Positions 1 through 9,377 of a stretch of DNA of 64,000 nucleotides are shown here, piece after piece. The stretch is from Bacteroidia bacterium (lineage in GTDB: Bacteria; Bacteroidota; Bacteroidia; Cytophagales; Cyclobacteriaceae). The stretch spans positions 30,544 through 94,543 of the forward strand of contig JAUIAO010000016.1 of assembly GCA_030425425.1 (NCBI GenBank). Reading direction: 5' to 3'. The notes beneath the pieces are model-generated. The model was not told the origin of the DNA, made no database searches, and saw only the letters and a program-made list of their open reading frames with translations. Numbering within the stretch: the stretch's first letter is position 1; every line of letters begins with the position of its first letter. A program made the translations under genes and the position numbers.

Positions 1-1224
1 AATTATATTTGGGTAGGTTTCGTGTTGATCGCTATTCTAGTAGGATTGATCAAGTTGATATTTCTGGGAGATACAGAGGTGCTTCCGGCCATCGGTCTTT
101 CTACTTTTGACAATGCAAAGCTGGCATTCGAAATCTCCATTTACCTCACAGGAGTAATGGCACTCTGGCTCGGCCTGATGCGGGTCGGGGAAAAAGGCGG
201 TGTGATTAAAGTACTCAGCAGGTTGATAGCTCCATTCTTCCGCAGAATATTTCCCGAAATACCGAAAGACCACCCGGCATCCGGCAGCATGATCATGAAT
301 ATTGCTGCGAATATGATCGGACTGGACAATGCGGCCACTCCCCTTGGCCTCAAAGCCATGGAAGACCTTCAGGAACTCAACCCGCAGAAAGATACGGCTT
401 CTAATGCACAGATCATGTTTTTGGTACTGAATACTTCAGGACTGACTCTACTTCCGATAAACGTCATGGTTTTTCGGGCGCAGCTCGGAGCTGTAGACCC
501 TTCAGATGTTTTTATCCCTATATTGATCGCTACGTTTGTTTCGTCGTTGGTTGGCCTGCTGGTGGTCGCCGCTTATCAGCGCATCAATTTGTTGGACAAA
601 GTCGTATTGGCTTATCTTGGCACAGTGACCTTATTCATAGCAGGATTGATCTACTTTTTCCAGTCCATCCCTCAGGATCAGGTCAATGTTTACTCCTCTA
701 ATCTCAGCTACATCTTCATGTTAATGATCATAGGATCATTCATTGGAATGGCGCTTTATAAACGAATCAATGTCTATGAAACCTTTGTTGAAGGAGCCAA
801 AGAAGGTTTTGGGGTGGCCATCAAAATTATCCCGTATCTGGTGGCTATGTTGGTAGCTATCGGAGTATTTAGGGCATCAGGGACGCTCGATTTGATTGTA
901 GAGGGATTCTCTCAGGTGGTTGGTTTTTTCGGGATTAATACAGATTTCATTCCTGCCATGCCAACTGCTGTAATTCGTCCACTCAGTGGCAGTGGCGCCA
1001 GAGCCATGATGATTGAAACCATGACCAACTATGGTGCAGATTCATTTGCAGGAAGGTTATCAAGTATCATGCAGGGAACTACAGAAACAACCTTTTACGT
1101 AATTGCTGTTTATTTTGGTGCAGTCAATATTCGTAAAACGCGCTATGCTATTACTGCCGGACTGATCGCAGATGCAGCAGGTATTTTGGCAGCCATTTTA
1201 GTGGCGTACTTGTTTTTTCATTAG
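1..1224 (+). CDS. SpmA/SpmB-like fused membrane protein, nucleoside-recognition (Gate) domains, 5' partial
   Basis: This is a polytopic inner-membrane protein. The first half carries the SpmA-type motif GLDNAATPLGLKAM and the second half the SpmB-type motif RPLSGSGARAMM, so the protein fuses what Bacillus encodes as two spore maturation proteins. Such fusions occur in non-sporulating Bacteroidota, where the role is unknown; the Gate domain is also found in nucleoside transporters and FeoB. The reading frame is open from base 1 (Asn-Tyr-Ile-Trp-Val-Gly-Phe before the GTG at 22), so the true start lies left of the window and GTG 22 is probably internal. The stop overlaps the end of the convergent M14 peptidase gene by 4 bases. 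Family assignment is firm; transport substrate is not known. Confidence 0.85.
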   Translation, partial: NYIWVGFVLIAILVGLIKLIFLGDTEVLPAIGLSTFDNAKLAFEISIYLTGVMALWLGLMRVGEKGGVIKVLSRLIAPFFRRIFPEIPKDHPASGSMIMNIAANMIGLDNAATPLGLKAMEDLQELNPQKDTASNAQIMFLVLNTSGLTLLPINVMVFRAQLGAVDPSDVFIPILIATFVSSLVGLLVVAAYQRINLLDKVVLAYLGTVTLFIAGLIYFFQSIPQDQVNVYSSNLSYIFMLMIIGSFIGMALYKRINVYETFVEGAKEGFGVAIKIIPYLVAMLVAIGVFRASGTLDLIVEGFSQVVGFFGINTDFIPAMPTAVIRPLSGSGARAMMIETMTNYGADSFAGRLSSIMQGTTETTFYVIAVYFGAVNIRKTRYAITAGLIADAAGILAAILVAYLFFH

Positions 1225-2630
1225 CGCACAAAAACTCCCCGCTGAACCTGAATATCCTCATCAGTTTGCTTCACCTCCATCCCGTTGATGAAGCAATATT
1301 TGATCACTCCATGTTCGTCTTTTAGGCAAAATGTAGGATTGATCCCGACGCTGAGCTGTTTAGGAGGAGTGAAATCTTCGGTAAAAAGATTGATCAATTC
1401 ATGGCAGAAATCATCATTGTCATGAAACTTGACCTTTACCCACCCTATTCCCTGATCATACAAATCATTGAGATCAAGACTATCCAAATAGCCAATGTGA
1501 GTAAGGGTTTCGGGCATGGGTTTCGCCATATGAAGAGTCAAACCAGAAGCATCAAATTCCTGATAACCATGAGCATTGGACAAATCCCCAAGTTCCTCGA
1601 TTTCAGCTTCCAGGTAAAAGCCTTTCAGTTCTGGCAATTCCTTCTCATTCAAAACGATTCCAATGTCCAATAACATTTGATGGCCATTGATTTCATATTG
1701 TGCATTACGGATGATCACATCCATCATGCGATTTTCATTGAATGGTAGATTTACATACCCCTCAGTGGAATGCTCCTGATAATCCCCAGAAGCAATACTG
1801 TGCAAGCCTTCAATGATGGCCACAAAATGCAATTTTCGAGACAATGACTTTTCGCGATCTCCTGGATATCCTCCGGATTCAAACAATACGACACTTGTCC
1901 CCCACTTGGTAATGTTATCACCAAATGCTCTCAGCTCAAATTCGTCGGACCACTTCCCTATATGATCAGGAATCACTTTTTCCACATGCTCCGTCAAATG
2001 ACTAATCAATTTCATCGCTCGCTCTCGAACATCATTAACTTCACGCTCTTCATTATAAGGAGGCGAAAGAAACGTGAAAGTTGCCGGATGTCCAGTATTG
2101 CCAACGGCATGCACCCTTGCCTGATCGTGAAGATTGAAGCCAAACAAAGGTTTCAATTCATCTACTGCTTGCTTGAGTATTTTAGATTCCGGGGATTGCA
2201 GTTTAGCTGCATCTCTATTTAGATCAATTCCCAATGCATTTAATCTATCAAATCGCTGAGCACCATCAGGATTAAGCACAGGAATGATATGTATGGTCAG
2301 CTGGGAGAAAATCTGGGTTTTCTGCTCCGCAAATCTTACCTCATCAAGAAAGAAATTCAGCACATCAAATATCGCTCTGGAAGCAGTTGACTCATTTCCA
2401 TGCATCTGTGCCCAAAGCAAAACATTCGTAGGTCCCGTCCCTAAACTAATCATAGAAATCGGCCGATCTTCAATAGACTTTCCAAGTACTTTAAGTGAAA
2501 CAAGAGGATGACCAGAAAGACTCCAGAGTTTATCATGGAGTAACTGCGGCAACACCCTTCGCTGATCTAATCCGACTTCCTTATACTCTTCATATTCCTC
2601 AAGGAGTCGCTGAAAAAATGTAATACTCAT
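1221..2630 (-). CDS. M14-family zinc carboxypeptidase
   Basis: This is a predicted metallocarboxypeptidase of 469 residues. The zinc ligands are visible as H77 and E80 in MHGNE and H168 in NLHDQ. N138-R139 in the LNRD motif would bind the substrate carboxylate, and E251 in FESGG is the likely catalytic glutamate. The M14 fold fills roughly residues 40-280; the last 190 residues are an extension I do not recognise. No signal peptide is visible, so it probably acts in the cytoplasm. It lies 12 bases downstream of an LD-carboxypeptidase gene on the same strand, and an Ala-Glu epimerase follows the same orientation further upstream. That setting suggests a role in recycling murein peptides, but the substrate is inferred. 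Confidence 0.85.
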   Translation of the reverse strand: MSITFFQRLLEEYEEYKEVGLDQRRVLPQLLHDKLWSLSGHPLVSLKVLGKSIEDRPISMISLGTGPTNVLLWAQMHGNESTASRAIFDVLNFFLDEVRFAEQKTQIFSQLTIHIIPVLNPDGAQRFDRLNALGIDLNRDAAKLQSPESKILKQAVDELKPLFGFNLHDQARVHAVGNTGHPATFTFLSPPYNEEREVNDVRERAMKLISHLTEHVEKVIPDHIGKWSDEFELRAFGDNITKWGTSVVLFESGGYPGDREKSLSRKLHFVAIIEGLHSIASGDYQEHSTEGYVNLPFNENRMMDVIIRNAQYEINGHQMLLDIGIVLNEKELPELKGFYLEAEIEELGDLSNAHGYQEFDASGLTLHMAKPMPETLTHIGYLDSLDLNDLYDQGIGWVKVKFHDNDDFCHELINLFTEDFTPPKQLSVGINPTFCLKDEHGVIKYCFINGMEVKQTDEDIQVQRGVFVR

Positions 2631-2642
2631 AACAAAAATCGT

Positions 2643-3572
2643 TTAACTGAGAGGTGACTCAAGATATTGCAATTCACCCGTTTTGAAATCAATCTGAGCG
2701 TTTATACCAATTGGTAAAGTAGAATTATTGACAATATGGCCAAACTCCAAACCGTAAACCGCATTTACCTTAGCTCGATACATTCGTTCTTTCAACACCT
2801 CATGTAGTGAAGGATCACCATTGGATTTAGCGTCACAGTTATTGAACTCCCCAAAGACTACTGCTTTTACCTGAGATAACTTTCCAGAATTGATTAGCTG
2901 GGTCAACATGCGATCTATTCGATACGGAGCCTCTCCTACTTCTTCGATCACGACTATTTTATCCTGATAATCATAATCATAAGGAGTTCCTAACAATGAG
3001 CTGAGGATCGAAAGATTTCCTCCGATCACTGCTCCTTCAAAAACAGTTGTTTTAGTTGTCTCATTGAGTACTTGAAATGAATCTCCAGGTGTTATTTTCG
3101 GAATTGTTTCCCCTGTGATGGTTGACACCAGCGAATTGATAGTCAATGGATTAAAGCTCGATCCAGCCATCGGGGCATGGAATCCCACAAGTCCAGTTTT
3201 CACATAAAATGCACTCAATAAGGCTGTGATATCACTGTAGCCTATGAATACTTTCGGATGCTTTTTTATCAGTTGATAATCAATTGAATTAAGTAATCTG
3301 GCCGATCCATAACCACCACGTAAGCTGATGACACCATCTACTTCATCATCTTCAAACATTTCATGTAGGTCATTCAATCTGGTCTGATCATCACCAGCCA
3401 GAAAACCAGTGAACTGCCTTGCACTTTCAGAATACTTAGGCTTGAAACCAAGGTCCTTTACTTTGGAAATAGCCAGTTCAAATGAAGACTCATTCAAAGG
3501 ACTCGCTGGGGCAATGATTCCTAATGTATCTCCTAATTTTAGTTTTTTGGGTTTAATAATTCTTTGATTCAT
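2643..3572 (-). CDS. ldcA: LD-carboxypeptidase (S66 family), murein tetrapeptide recycling
   Basis: This serine peptidase releases the terminal D-alanine from murein tetrapeptides in the cytoplasm. The nucleophile is S113 in the motif GYSDITALL, preceded by the family hallmark LRGGYGSARLL at about residues 84-94. The catalytic Glu-His pair is expected in the C-terminal half, where EFNNC and the LEFGH segment are visible. Its 309 residues match the S66 family length. The M14 peptidase follows 12 bases downstream, so the two are probably co-transcribed. A perfect 15-base palindrome lies 30 bases upstream of the start. MccF-type immunity proteins share the fold, but nothing nearby suggests microcin immunity. 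Confidence 0.9.
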   Translation of the reverse strand: MNQRIIKPKKLKLGDTLGIIAPASPLNESSFELAISKVKDLGFKPKYSESARQFTGFLAGDDQTRLNDLHEMFEDDEVDGVISLRGGYGSARLLNSIDYQLIKKHPKVFIGYSDITALLSAFYVKTGLVGFHAPMAGSSFNPLTINSLVSTITGETIPKITPGDSFQVLNETTKTTVFEGAVIGGNLSILSSLLGTPYDYDYQDKIVVIEEVGEAPYRIDRMLTQLINSGKLSQVKAVVFGEFNNCDAKSNGDPSLHEVLKERMYRAKVNAVYGLEFGHIVNNSTLPIGINAQIDFKTGELQYLESPLS

Positions 3573-3601
3573 TGATGCAATTCTAATTGATAGATTTCTA
3601 A

Positions 3602-3616
3602 CCTGAATAATTCAGG
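3602..3616. promoter_or_regulatory. Palindrome upstream of the LD-carboxypeptidase gene
   Basis: The sequence CCTGAAT-A-ATTCAGG is a perfect inverted repeat with 7-base arms and a single central base. It sits 30 bases before the start codon of the leftward LD-carboxypeptidase gene, where an operator could lie. No cognate regulator is obvious nearby, so the role is a guess. Confidence 0.35.
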
Positions 3617-3831
3617 AATTAATTATTGAGAATCGTAATCGTCCTTTGCAGACGCCCAGATAATCAACGTATTAACCGATTTGTTCAAAGAAATTCTGTT
3701 CGAAAAAAACATTGGAATTTAAAACTTACCAACACATTGTTAATTCGTTTCTCCAGTAATCTTTTCAATTATAAATGATTTAAGCTTAAAACATCTTCAA
3801 ATAAACTCTCAACTATAATTACACATTTGTG

Positions 3832-3839
3832 TACATTTG
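3832..3839 (+). promoter_or_regulatory. Promoter -7 element (TACATTTG) of the YefM/YoeB operon
   Basis: TACATTTG matches the Bacteroidota -7 consensus TAnnTTTG exactly, and the antitoxin ATG follows at 3859. A direct repeat of ACATTTGT (3823-3830 and 3833-3840) overlaps it. Because YefM-type antitoxins usually repress their own promoter, this repeat is a candidate binding site. Confidence 0.5.
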
Positions 3840-3858
3840 TATAAAGCTTTTAGATAAT

Positions 3859-4116
3859 ATGAATACTGTAACTATGCGTGAACTGCGCGCCAATATGAAA
3901 TCATACTTTGATGGTGTGGATGATGATAAAGATACTCTATTGGTTCCTAGAAGTGGTAATAAAGAAGCAATCGTGATCATGACATTATCCGAATATAACA
4001 GCATTAAAGAAACTGAATACCTACTTTCATCAAAAGCCAATAGATCAGTTTTAGAACAGTCACTTGCTGAATTGGAATCCAACGATACAGTAGAATTTAA
4101 TTCAGAAGTCAAGTGA
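3859..4116 (+). CDS. yefM: YefM/Phd-family antitoxin
   Basis: This 85-residue protein is the antitoxin of a type II pair. It begins MNTVTMRELRANMKSYFDGV, the typical Phd/YefM DNA-binding start, and contains the TLLVPRSGNKEAIVIMTLSEYNS core. The ATG at 3859 is preferred over an upstream in-frame ATG at 3829, which would add ten residues foreign to the family and would lie inside the predicted promoter. The stop overlaps the toxin start as GTGA, giving translational coupling. By analogy it binds and neutralises YoeB and represses the operon. It lies between leftward murein genes but reads rightward, as expected for an inserted cassette. Confidence 0.9.
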   Translation: MNTVTMRELRANMKSYFDGVDDDKDTLLVPRSGNKEAIVIMTLSEYNSIKETEYLLSSKANRSVLEQSLAELESNDTVEFNSEVK

Positions 4117-4382
4117 ATGTGCTCTTTTCACGTACAGCATGGGAGCAGTATTTAGTATGGCAAAAAGAAGATGAGAAAATAGTAGCTCGAATTCATGAAT
4201 TGATAAAAGCAATACAAAGAGAACCATTTAAAGGAATTGGGAAACCCGAACCTCTTAGACAAAACCTCAAAGGATTCTGGTCAAGAAGAATAACCTCAGA
4301 ACATCGATTAGTATATAGAATCGTCGGAAACCGTGGTGAAAATCAAAGAATAGAAATCCTTACTTGCAGATATCACTATTGA
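4113..4382 (+). CDS. yoeB: YoeB-family ribosome-dependent mRNA endoribonuclease toxin
   Basis: This 89-residue protein closely follows E. coli YoeB along its length, including the KPEPL, FWSRRITSEHRLVYR and C-terminal CRYHY segments. The YoeB catalytic residues are present: E46, R65, H88 and the terminal Y89. It therefore looks active. YoeB binds the ribosome and cleaves mRNA in the A site when its antitoxin is degraded. Translation starts at GTG 4113, overlapping the antitoxin stop by four bases. It ends 19 bases before the 3' end of the convergent epimerase gene. I see no truncation. Confidence 0.93.
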   Translation: MNVLFSRTAWEQYLVWQKEDEKIVARIHELIKAIQREPFKGIGKPEPLRQNLKGFWSRRITSEHRLVYRIVGNRGENQRIEILTCRYHY

Positions 4383-4400
4383 TCATTTTCAATATACAAA

Positions 4401-5420
4401 TCACCTTACCAACCTATCAATCCCAACCCCATATCTCTCGGGCATGATAATTTTTTGATTTTCAATATAAGGACCTTCGGCGACATCATTGTCGATGAGC
4501 AGGAAGCCGTCCATATCAATATAATCCAAAAATGGTCGGAGTTGAGCAACTGCCGAGATCCCAACGGAAGATTCTGTCATACAACCTACCATAGTCTTCA
4601 ACCCTAACGTTCTTGCTTCTTTAATCATACCAATGGCCGGAGTAAATCCCCCACATTTCATCAACTTGATATTTACCCCGTGAAAATGACCGGAACATTT
4701 TTGGATGTCAGATTCGTGAATGCAACTTTCATCAGCTACTACGGGTAAATCTGAGTATTGGTAAACTTGCTTCATTCCCTCCCAATCATTCGCCGGTAAA
4801 GGTTGCTCAATGAATTCAACTCCTAGTTCCTTAAGAATTTTGGAGTTTTCAATGGTCTCTCTTACACTCCATCCACAGTTGGCATCCACCCGAAAGGCGG
4901 CGGCAGTAACTTTACGCAACTCCTGAATGATCTTAATATCATCTTTCGTCCCTAACTTGATTTTATATATCGGCCATGGAAATTCCCTAAGCTTGGTAAT
5001 CATATTTTGAACCGAATCTATTCCTATGGTATAATTGGATTGAGGCCAGTTTTTTATCAATGGCAAATCCCAAAGCTCATATAATTTAACCTGCTTGTTT
5101 TTGGCGTACAGATCGTGTAGAGCTTCATCCACAGCAGCTAAAGCAAACGTATTTTCGCCAAACACAAGCTTTAATTTCTCCCAAAATTTCATTGGATCCG
5201 TAAAATTATAAGATTCAATCAGGTCAATATTTTCCTCTAACACAGCAATCATATCCTGCAACCCATTGTGGTAATACTTACTGACTGTGGCTTCACCAAA
5301 TCCAGACATTCCTTCATGTTCGATTTCTATGATCAACGTTTGCTGAACACTTCTGGAATCATGGGCGATGTTGAATTGATGTTTTAGCCTGAGTTGATAT
5401 GGGTGAAGTTTTAATTTCAT
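4401..5420 (-). CDS. Dipeptide epimerase, L-Ala-D/L-Glu type (enolase superfamily)
   Basis: This muconate-lactonizing-subgroup enolase is predicted to interconvert L-Ala-D-Glu and L-Ala-L-Glu so that murein peptides can be degraded. The KxK motif (K153, K155) and the second base K252 in NIKLMKCGG are present. So are the Mg2+ ligands D179 in RVDANCGWS, E205 in FIEQPLP and D230 in VADES. Length, 339 residues, is normal. LD-carboxypeptidase acts earlier in the same recycling route and lies about 0.8 kb downstream on the same strand, separated only by the toxin-antitoxin cassette. Other dipeptide specificities are known among close relatives, so the exact substrate is inferred. Confidence 0.88.
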   Translation of the reverse strand: MKLKLHPYQLRLKHQFNIAHDSRSVQQTLIIEIEHEGMSGFGEATVSKYYHNGLQDMIAVLEENIDLIESYNFTDPMKFWEKLKLVFGENTFALAAVDEALHDLYAKNKQVKLYELWDLPLIKNWPQSNYTIGIDSVQNMITKLREFPWPIYKIKLGTKDDIKIIQELRKVTAAAFRVDANCGWSVRETIENSKILKELGVEFIEQPLPANDWEGMKQVYQYSDLPVVADESCIHESDIQKCSGHFHGVNIKLMKCGGFTPAIGMIKEARTLGLKTMVGCMTESSVGISAVAQLRPFLDYIDMDGFLLIDNDVAEGPYIENQKIIMPERYGVGIDRLVR

Positions 5421-5467
5421 TGACTGAAGAATTTAGTCCTAAATTGGCTCGATTAGGTCTATAAACC

Positions 5468-5501
5468 AAAAATCCCTCACAGAAAACTGCAAGGGATTTT
5501 T
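5468..5501 (-). terminator. Rho-independent terminator after ppc
   Basis: Ten-base arms AAAAATCCCT and AGGGATTTTT enclose a 14-base loop, and the leftward transcript would end in a U run. It lies 23 bases beyond the ppc stop codon and before the epimerase gene, which therefore probably has its own promoter. Confidence 0.7.
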
Positions 5502-5523
5502 CAGAGCTCAATCTTATTAAAAA

Positions 5524-8289
5524 TCATCCAGTATTTCTCATAGCAGATGCGATACCATTGATAGTCAGCATAAGCTTCATCTGTGTGATTTGCGTTTGCG
5601 GGTCATTGTTTTTCTTCTGCTCTCTCCATCTTCCTAGTAAATCCACTTGTCTTTTGTGTAGGTGGAACATCAATGACGATCTCAGCATATTAGAGTAATG
5701 ATGGTTTTTCCTTCTTTCCTCAATTCCTTGCTCCAGCAAATCCATCATCATGTCTTTGGTCAATTGAAGCTCAGATAAGAATAGATTTGAAAACTTCTCC
5801 CTAACATCATCTTTAGTCACCAAAGAAATGTACATTTTCATCACTTCATCGTCAGTAGCAGCCAAACTCGTATCCACGTTTGTCATCACATATCTGATAA
5901 ACGCATCGTGTTGTGTACGCTCTTTGAAGATTTTGTAGTTTTCCGGATCCTCATCCTTGAGCTTTTTCAAGGCAGTGCCCACACCATACCAGGAAGTCAT
6001 ATTGAATCTGGACTGGCTCCATGAGAATACCCAAGGAATTGCTCTTAAATCCTCCAAAGAATTCGCTCCGGTCCTTTTAGCAGGCCTCGAACCAATCTTA
6101 CTGGTTTCAATTGCATCAATTGGAGTTGCCTCTCTAAAGAATGCAATAAACCCGTCATCATGCATCAGATTTTCATAATGCTTTTTAGCATCATCAGCCA
6201 GTCTTTGGAAGATATCAGCGGCAGGATATTCCTCACGCTTCGTGAAATAATTTCTGATTGTTTTCTCAGAAGTAGTCGCCATGAGCAGCTCTATATTGTA
6301 CTCGGCATTCACCTTGTTAGCATATTTCTGAGCAATAGTTTCTCCTTGTTCCGTGAGTCTCAGCGAACCATCTACACTGGAATGCGGCAATGCATTAATG
6401 AAATAATGTGTTGGTCCTGCACCTCTACTAATCGAACCACCCTTGCCATGGAAGTACTGGATTTTAACATCAAATTGCTTACCCACTTCAAAGAGTTTGT
6501 TTTGAGCCTTGAACAGGTACCATTGGCTAGCCATGATACCTCCATCTTTGTTACTATCACTGTACCCAACCATCACTTGCTGCAATGGCTTCTTCTGCCC
6601 TTTCATTTCTTTGATGTAAGAAAGGCTTCTCTGAGTAAAAGGATGACTCAAGAATCCCTTCATGATTTCCGGACCATTTTCCAGATCGTCTATGGTTTCC
6701 AGAAGCGGAACTACAGGCACCACACAAACAGGACCTGCATCCGTTTGGCGAACTAAACCACCTTCCCTTGCCAATAAATAAACTACCAACAAATCAGAAA
6801 CGGACCTTGTCATACTCACGATTAATGAGCCAATCCCATCTGTTCCATAGTTATTCACGTGCTTGGCGATCACACGCAAGCAATCGGTGACTTTTTGTGC
6901 GTTTTCACCGAGCACTGCACTTTCATGAGCAAAAGGTCTGTTCGAATTCAATTCTTGATTGATGAATTCAATTCTTTCTTCCTCAGACCACTCCGAAAAA
7001 TTCGTTGCTTTAATGCCGGCACTTTTTAATAACTGCTCCACAGCCTTATCATGAAACGCACTGTTTTGTCGTACATCTAATCTTGCAAGATGGAATCCAA
7101 ATGTTTCAACCACTCTGATGGCATGATGCACATCATCATGAGCTATGGTCACCGCACCGTATTCCTTGATCGTAGATTGCAATAACTTCAAATCTTCCAA
7201 AAGCTCTTTGCTTTCTGTATAACATCCCGGAAACTCAAGAATTTCTGTGGCGTGTCCTCTTCTTGTATCAACCGGCAACTTTGCATTGACTAAAGAAAGA
7301 AACTGTCGGAAAGCCTCTCCCCTATTCCGAGTATAGGTCGCCATTCCATTTTTACCCAATTCATCAATCATATCAAAGCATCGATCTTTGAATGATTTAT
7401 TAAGCTCATCGATCTCTACAGAAAAGCTGAGGTGCTTAACCAAGTCGGTTAGTTTTCTTCTCACCACCACCAGAGCATTGAGCCTCATCGTTTGTAAGGT
7501 CTCAGCAGTCACCTCAGCAGTCACCAACGGGTGACCATCTCTGTCACCACCTACCCAATCACCGAAAGTTAACTTTGGCCATGCTTCAAGATCATACAGT
7601 ACATTCGTATCAAACCCCTGATCTTCCCATGCCTGGATCATTCTTCTATCCATCACAGGCAGTACTTCTGGAAATACATTTGTGAGATAATGCAAAATGT
7701 TTCGAAGCTCATCTGTGACATTCGGCTTTTCCAGGAATACTTCTCCGGTTTTCCAAAGTCTGTAGAGCGTTTGCTTAATGTTATGACGGAAATTTTCCTG
7801 TTCTTTCACTGTGTACATTTGGTTCTCCAACTGTACAATTAGAAGATATAATTCCCTATGATGCTCTAGCACTGTTGCTCTTTTCGCTTCTGTTGGGTGA
7901 GCGGTGAGTACAGGTTCTACATTGATATCTTTCAGGTGTACTGCGATATCTTTTTGATCAATTTCCTTTTCTTTCAATCGCTTGAAATTATTTGCCCAAA
8001 GCCCATTGATCGATGCTAAATCTTCATTTTCCAAACTACGGCGATGCTGAACAGCCCCGTTTATTTCTACCATGTTCACGATCTGAAAAACCAATGAATA
8101 GAGCTGAATGTGTTTGTCGGAAAATTCTGTTTTGTCCAGATCAGGCAAATCATTGATCCACGGTATTTGTGAAGCCATTTCTGCCTCTCCATTCTCTATG
8201 AGAATTTCCCTGAGGGCTTCTAACAAATATTCGAGATCGCGATAAGGTTTGCCTAACGTTTCTTTTAATAACTTGAGAGTGGTTTTCAT
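5524..8289 (-). CDS. ppc: Phosphoenolpyruvate carboxylase
   Basis: The enzyme carboxylates phosphoenolpyruvate with bicarbonate to oxaloacetate and so refills the citric acid cycle. The essential histidine is H131 in VLTAHPTEAKRATV. The other signatures are present as GYSDSNKDGG and the glycine-rich FHGKGGSISRGAGP loop. The C-terminus ends SAMRNTG, the usual allosteric-site ending. The start at 8289 (MKTTLKLL) is chosen over 8334 because the 15 extra residues precede the normal family N-terminus; this gives 921 residues. The terminator at 5468-5501 closes the unit. Citrate synthase, which uses its product, is nearby but on the other strand. Confidence 0.96.
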   Translation of the reverse strand: MKTTLKLLKETLGKPYRDLEYLLEALREILIENGEAEMASQIPWINDLPDLDKTEFSDKHIQLYSLVFQIVNMVEINGAVQHRRSLENEDLASINGLWANNFKRLKEKEIDQKDIAVHLKDINVEPVLTAHPTEAKRATVLEHHRELYLLIVQLENQMYTVKEQENFRHNIKQTLYRLWKTGEVFLEKPNVTDELRNILHYLTNVFPEVLPVMDRRMIQAWEDQGFDTNVLYDLEAWPKLTFGDWVGGDRDGHPLVTAEVTAETLQTMRLNALVVVRRKLTDLVKHLSFSVEIDELNKSFKDRCFDMIDELGKNGMATYTRNRGEAFRQFLSLVNAKLPVDTRRGHATEILEFPGCYTESKELLEDLKLLQSTIKEYGAVTIAHDDVHHAIRVVETFGFHLARLDVRQNSAFHDKAVEQLLKSAGIKATNFSEWSEEERIEFINQELNSNRPFAHESAVLGENAQKVTDCLRVIAKHVNNYGTDGIGSLIVSMTRSVSDLLVVYLLAREGGLVRQTDAGPVCVVPVVPLLETIDDLENGPEIMKGFLSHPFTQRSLSYIKEMKGQKKPLQQVMVGYSDSNKDGGIMASQWYLFKAQNKLFEVGKQFDVKIQYFHGKGGSISRGAGPTHYFINALPHSSVDGSLRLTEQGETIAQKYANKVNAEYNIELLMATTSEKTIRNYFTKREEYPAADIFQRLADDAKKHYENLMHDDGFIAFFREATPIDAIETSKIGSRPAKRTGANSLEDLRAIPWVFSWSQSRFNMTSWYGVGTALKKLKDEDPENYKIFKERTQHDAFIRYVMTNVDTSLAATDDEVMKMYISLVTKDDVREKFSNLFLSELQLTKDMMMDLLEQGIEERRKNHHYSNMLRSSLMFHLHKRQVDLLGRWREQKKNNDPQTQITQMKLMLTINGIASAMRNTG

Positions 8290-8448
8290 TAAATCAACTT
8301 TGATAAAATCACGAAAATAAGAACATTTTCGCAATGAAAATTAAAATCCTTTGATAAATCAACAATTAATCATTACTTCTTCATTAAGCATGGAGATACG
8401 AGTCACATGATTAACTTTACATTCTTCAATAATAATTACAACATATTT

Positions 8449-9273
8449 ATGGATAATCGAAAATATTTACCCCTGATTGTGATAACAGCAATTGCCCTGA
8501 TAGTGTTATTGACATTATCGAACAGTCTCATATATAAAGTAAAATCCGGAGAACGAGCAGTGATCTTCAACACTCTTTCCGGGGAACTTGACAAAGAAAA
8601 CGTAATTGGCCCGGGATTTCATATTAAAGTGCCGTGGGCAGATGCATACATTTATGATGTTACTGAAAACCAAATTGAGGAAACAATGGACGTTTTGGAT
8701 AAGAATGGTCTGAATATCAATGTGGACATTACGGTTCGTTTCCACCCGATGTATGATAGTATTGGAGAGATTTACGAAACTTTCAGACAGGATTATATCA
8801 GAAGATTGGTGATACCTGAGGTAAGGTCTACTGTGAGGCAGGTAATGGGTAGATACACCGCAGAAGAAATTTTCTCAACAAAAAGACCAGAGGTAGAGGG
8901 ATCTATCAAAACCGAAACTGAAGAAATACTTGGAGCACCTGGAAATAATATCGAGATGAGAGCGCTTTTAATCAGGTCAATCAAATTACCAGATCAGATC
9001 AGAAAAGCAATCGAAAATAAACAACAACAAGAGCAGGAAGCACAAGCCTATCAATACAAACTAGAGAAGGAAAAAAGTGAAGCAGAGAGGAAAAAAATTG
9101 CCGCTCAAGGTGAGGCTGCTGCCAACGATATTGTCAATAAGAGTTTGACTACCAATCTACTAAGGATGAGGGGAATTGAAGCCACTCAGGAGCTGGCGAA
9201 CTCACCTAACGCGAAGGTTGTTGTAATTGGTAGTGCAGAAGATGGATTACCATTGATCCTTGGAGGAAACTAA
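8449..9273 (+). CDS. SPFH/Band 7 (prohibitin-like) membrane protein
   Basis: This 274-residue protein has one N-terminal transmembrane segment (about residues 6-27), then an SPFH domain starting GERAVIFNTLSGE. A charged, Q/E/K-rich coiled coil follows at about residues 180-235. That layout is typical of prohibitins and HflK/HflC-like scaffolds, which form large rings on the membrane and often restrain the FtsH protease. The start at 8449 (MDNRKYLP) is preferred over an in-frame ATG at 8407, which would put a poorly conserved 14-residue leader before the membrane anchor. It stands alone between divergent ppc and citrate synthase. Its partner is unknown. Confidence 0.88.
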   Translation: MDNRKYLPLIVITAIALIVLLTLSNSLIYKVKSGERAVIFNTLSGELDKENVIGPGFHIKVPWADAYIYDVTENQIEETMDVLDKNGLNINVDITVRFHPMYDSIGEIYETFRQDYIRRLVIPEVRSTVRQVMGRYTAEEIFSTKRPEVEGSIKTETEEILGAPGNNIEMRALLIRSIKLPDQIRKAIENKQQQEQEAQAYQYKLEKEKSEAERKKIAAQGEAAANDIVNKSLTTNLLRMRGIEATQELANSPNAKVVVIGSAEDGLPLILGGN

Positions 9274-9377
9274 ACTGACGTTTATCAGTTAAAAATAGAA
9301 TTTTCGTAAACAATTGATCACCCAAATGAATTATCTTAGCGAAATTTCACAAGTACTTATAATAAATCAATTAACAG

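Noticed and set aside
3819..4112. Minus-strand open frame antisense to the YefM antitoxin
   Set aside because: The plus strand encodes a clear YefM coupled to YoeB; the reverse frame has no family features.
6160..6756. Plus-strand 198-codon open frame inside ppc
   Set aside because: It lies wholly antisense to the certain ppc coding region and has no recognisable protein features; it is a shadow of ppc codons.
9273..9290. Hairpin AACTGA/TCAGTT at the end of the SPFH gene as a terminator
   Set aside because: It has a weak A+T-rich stem and is followed by A residues rather than a T run.
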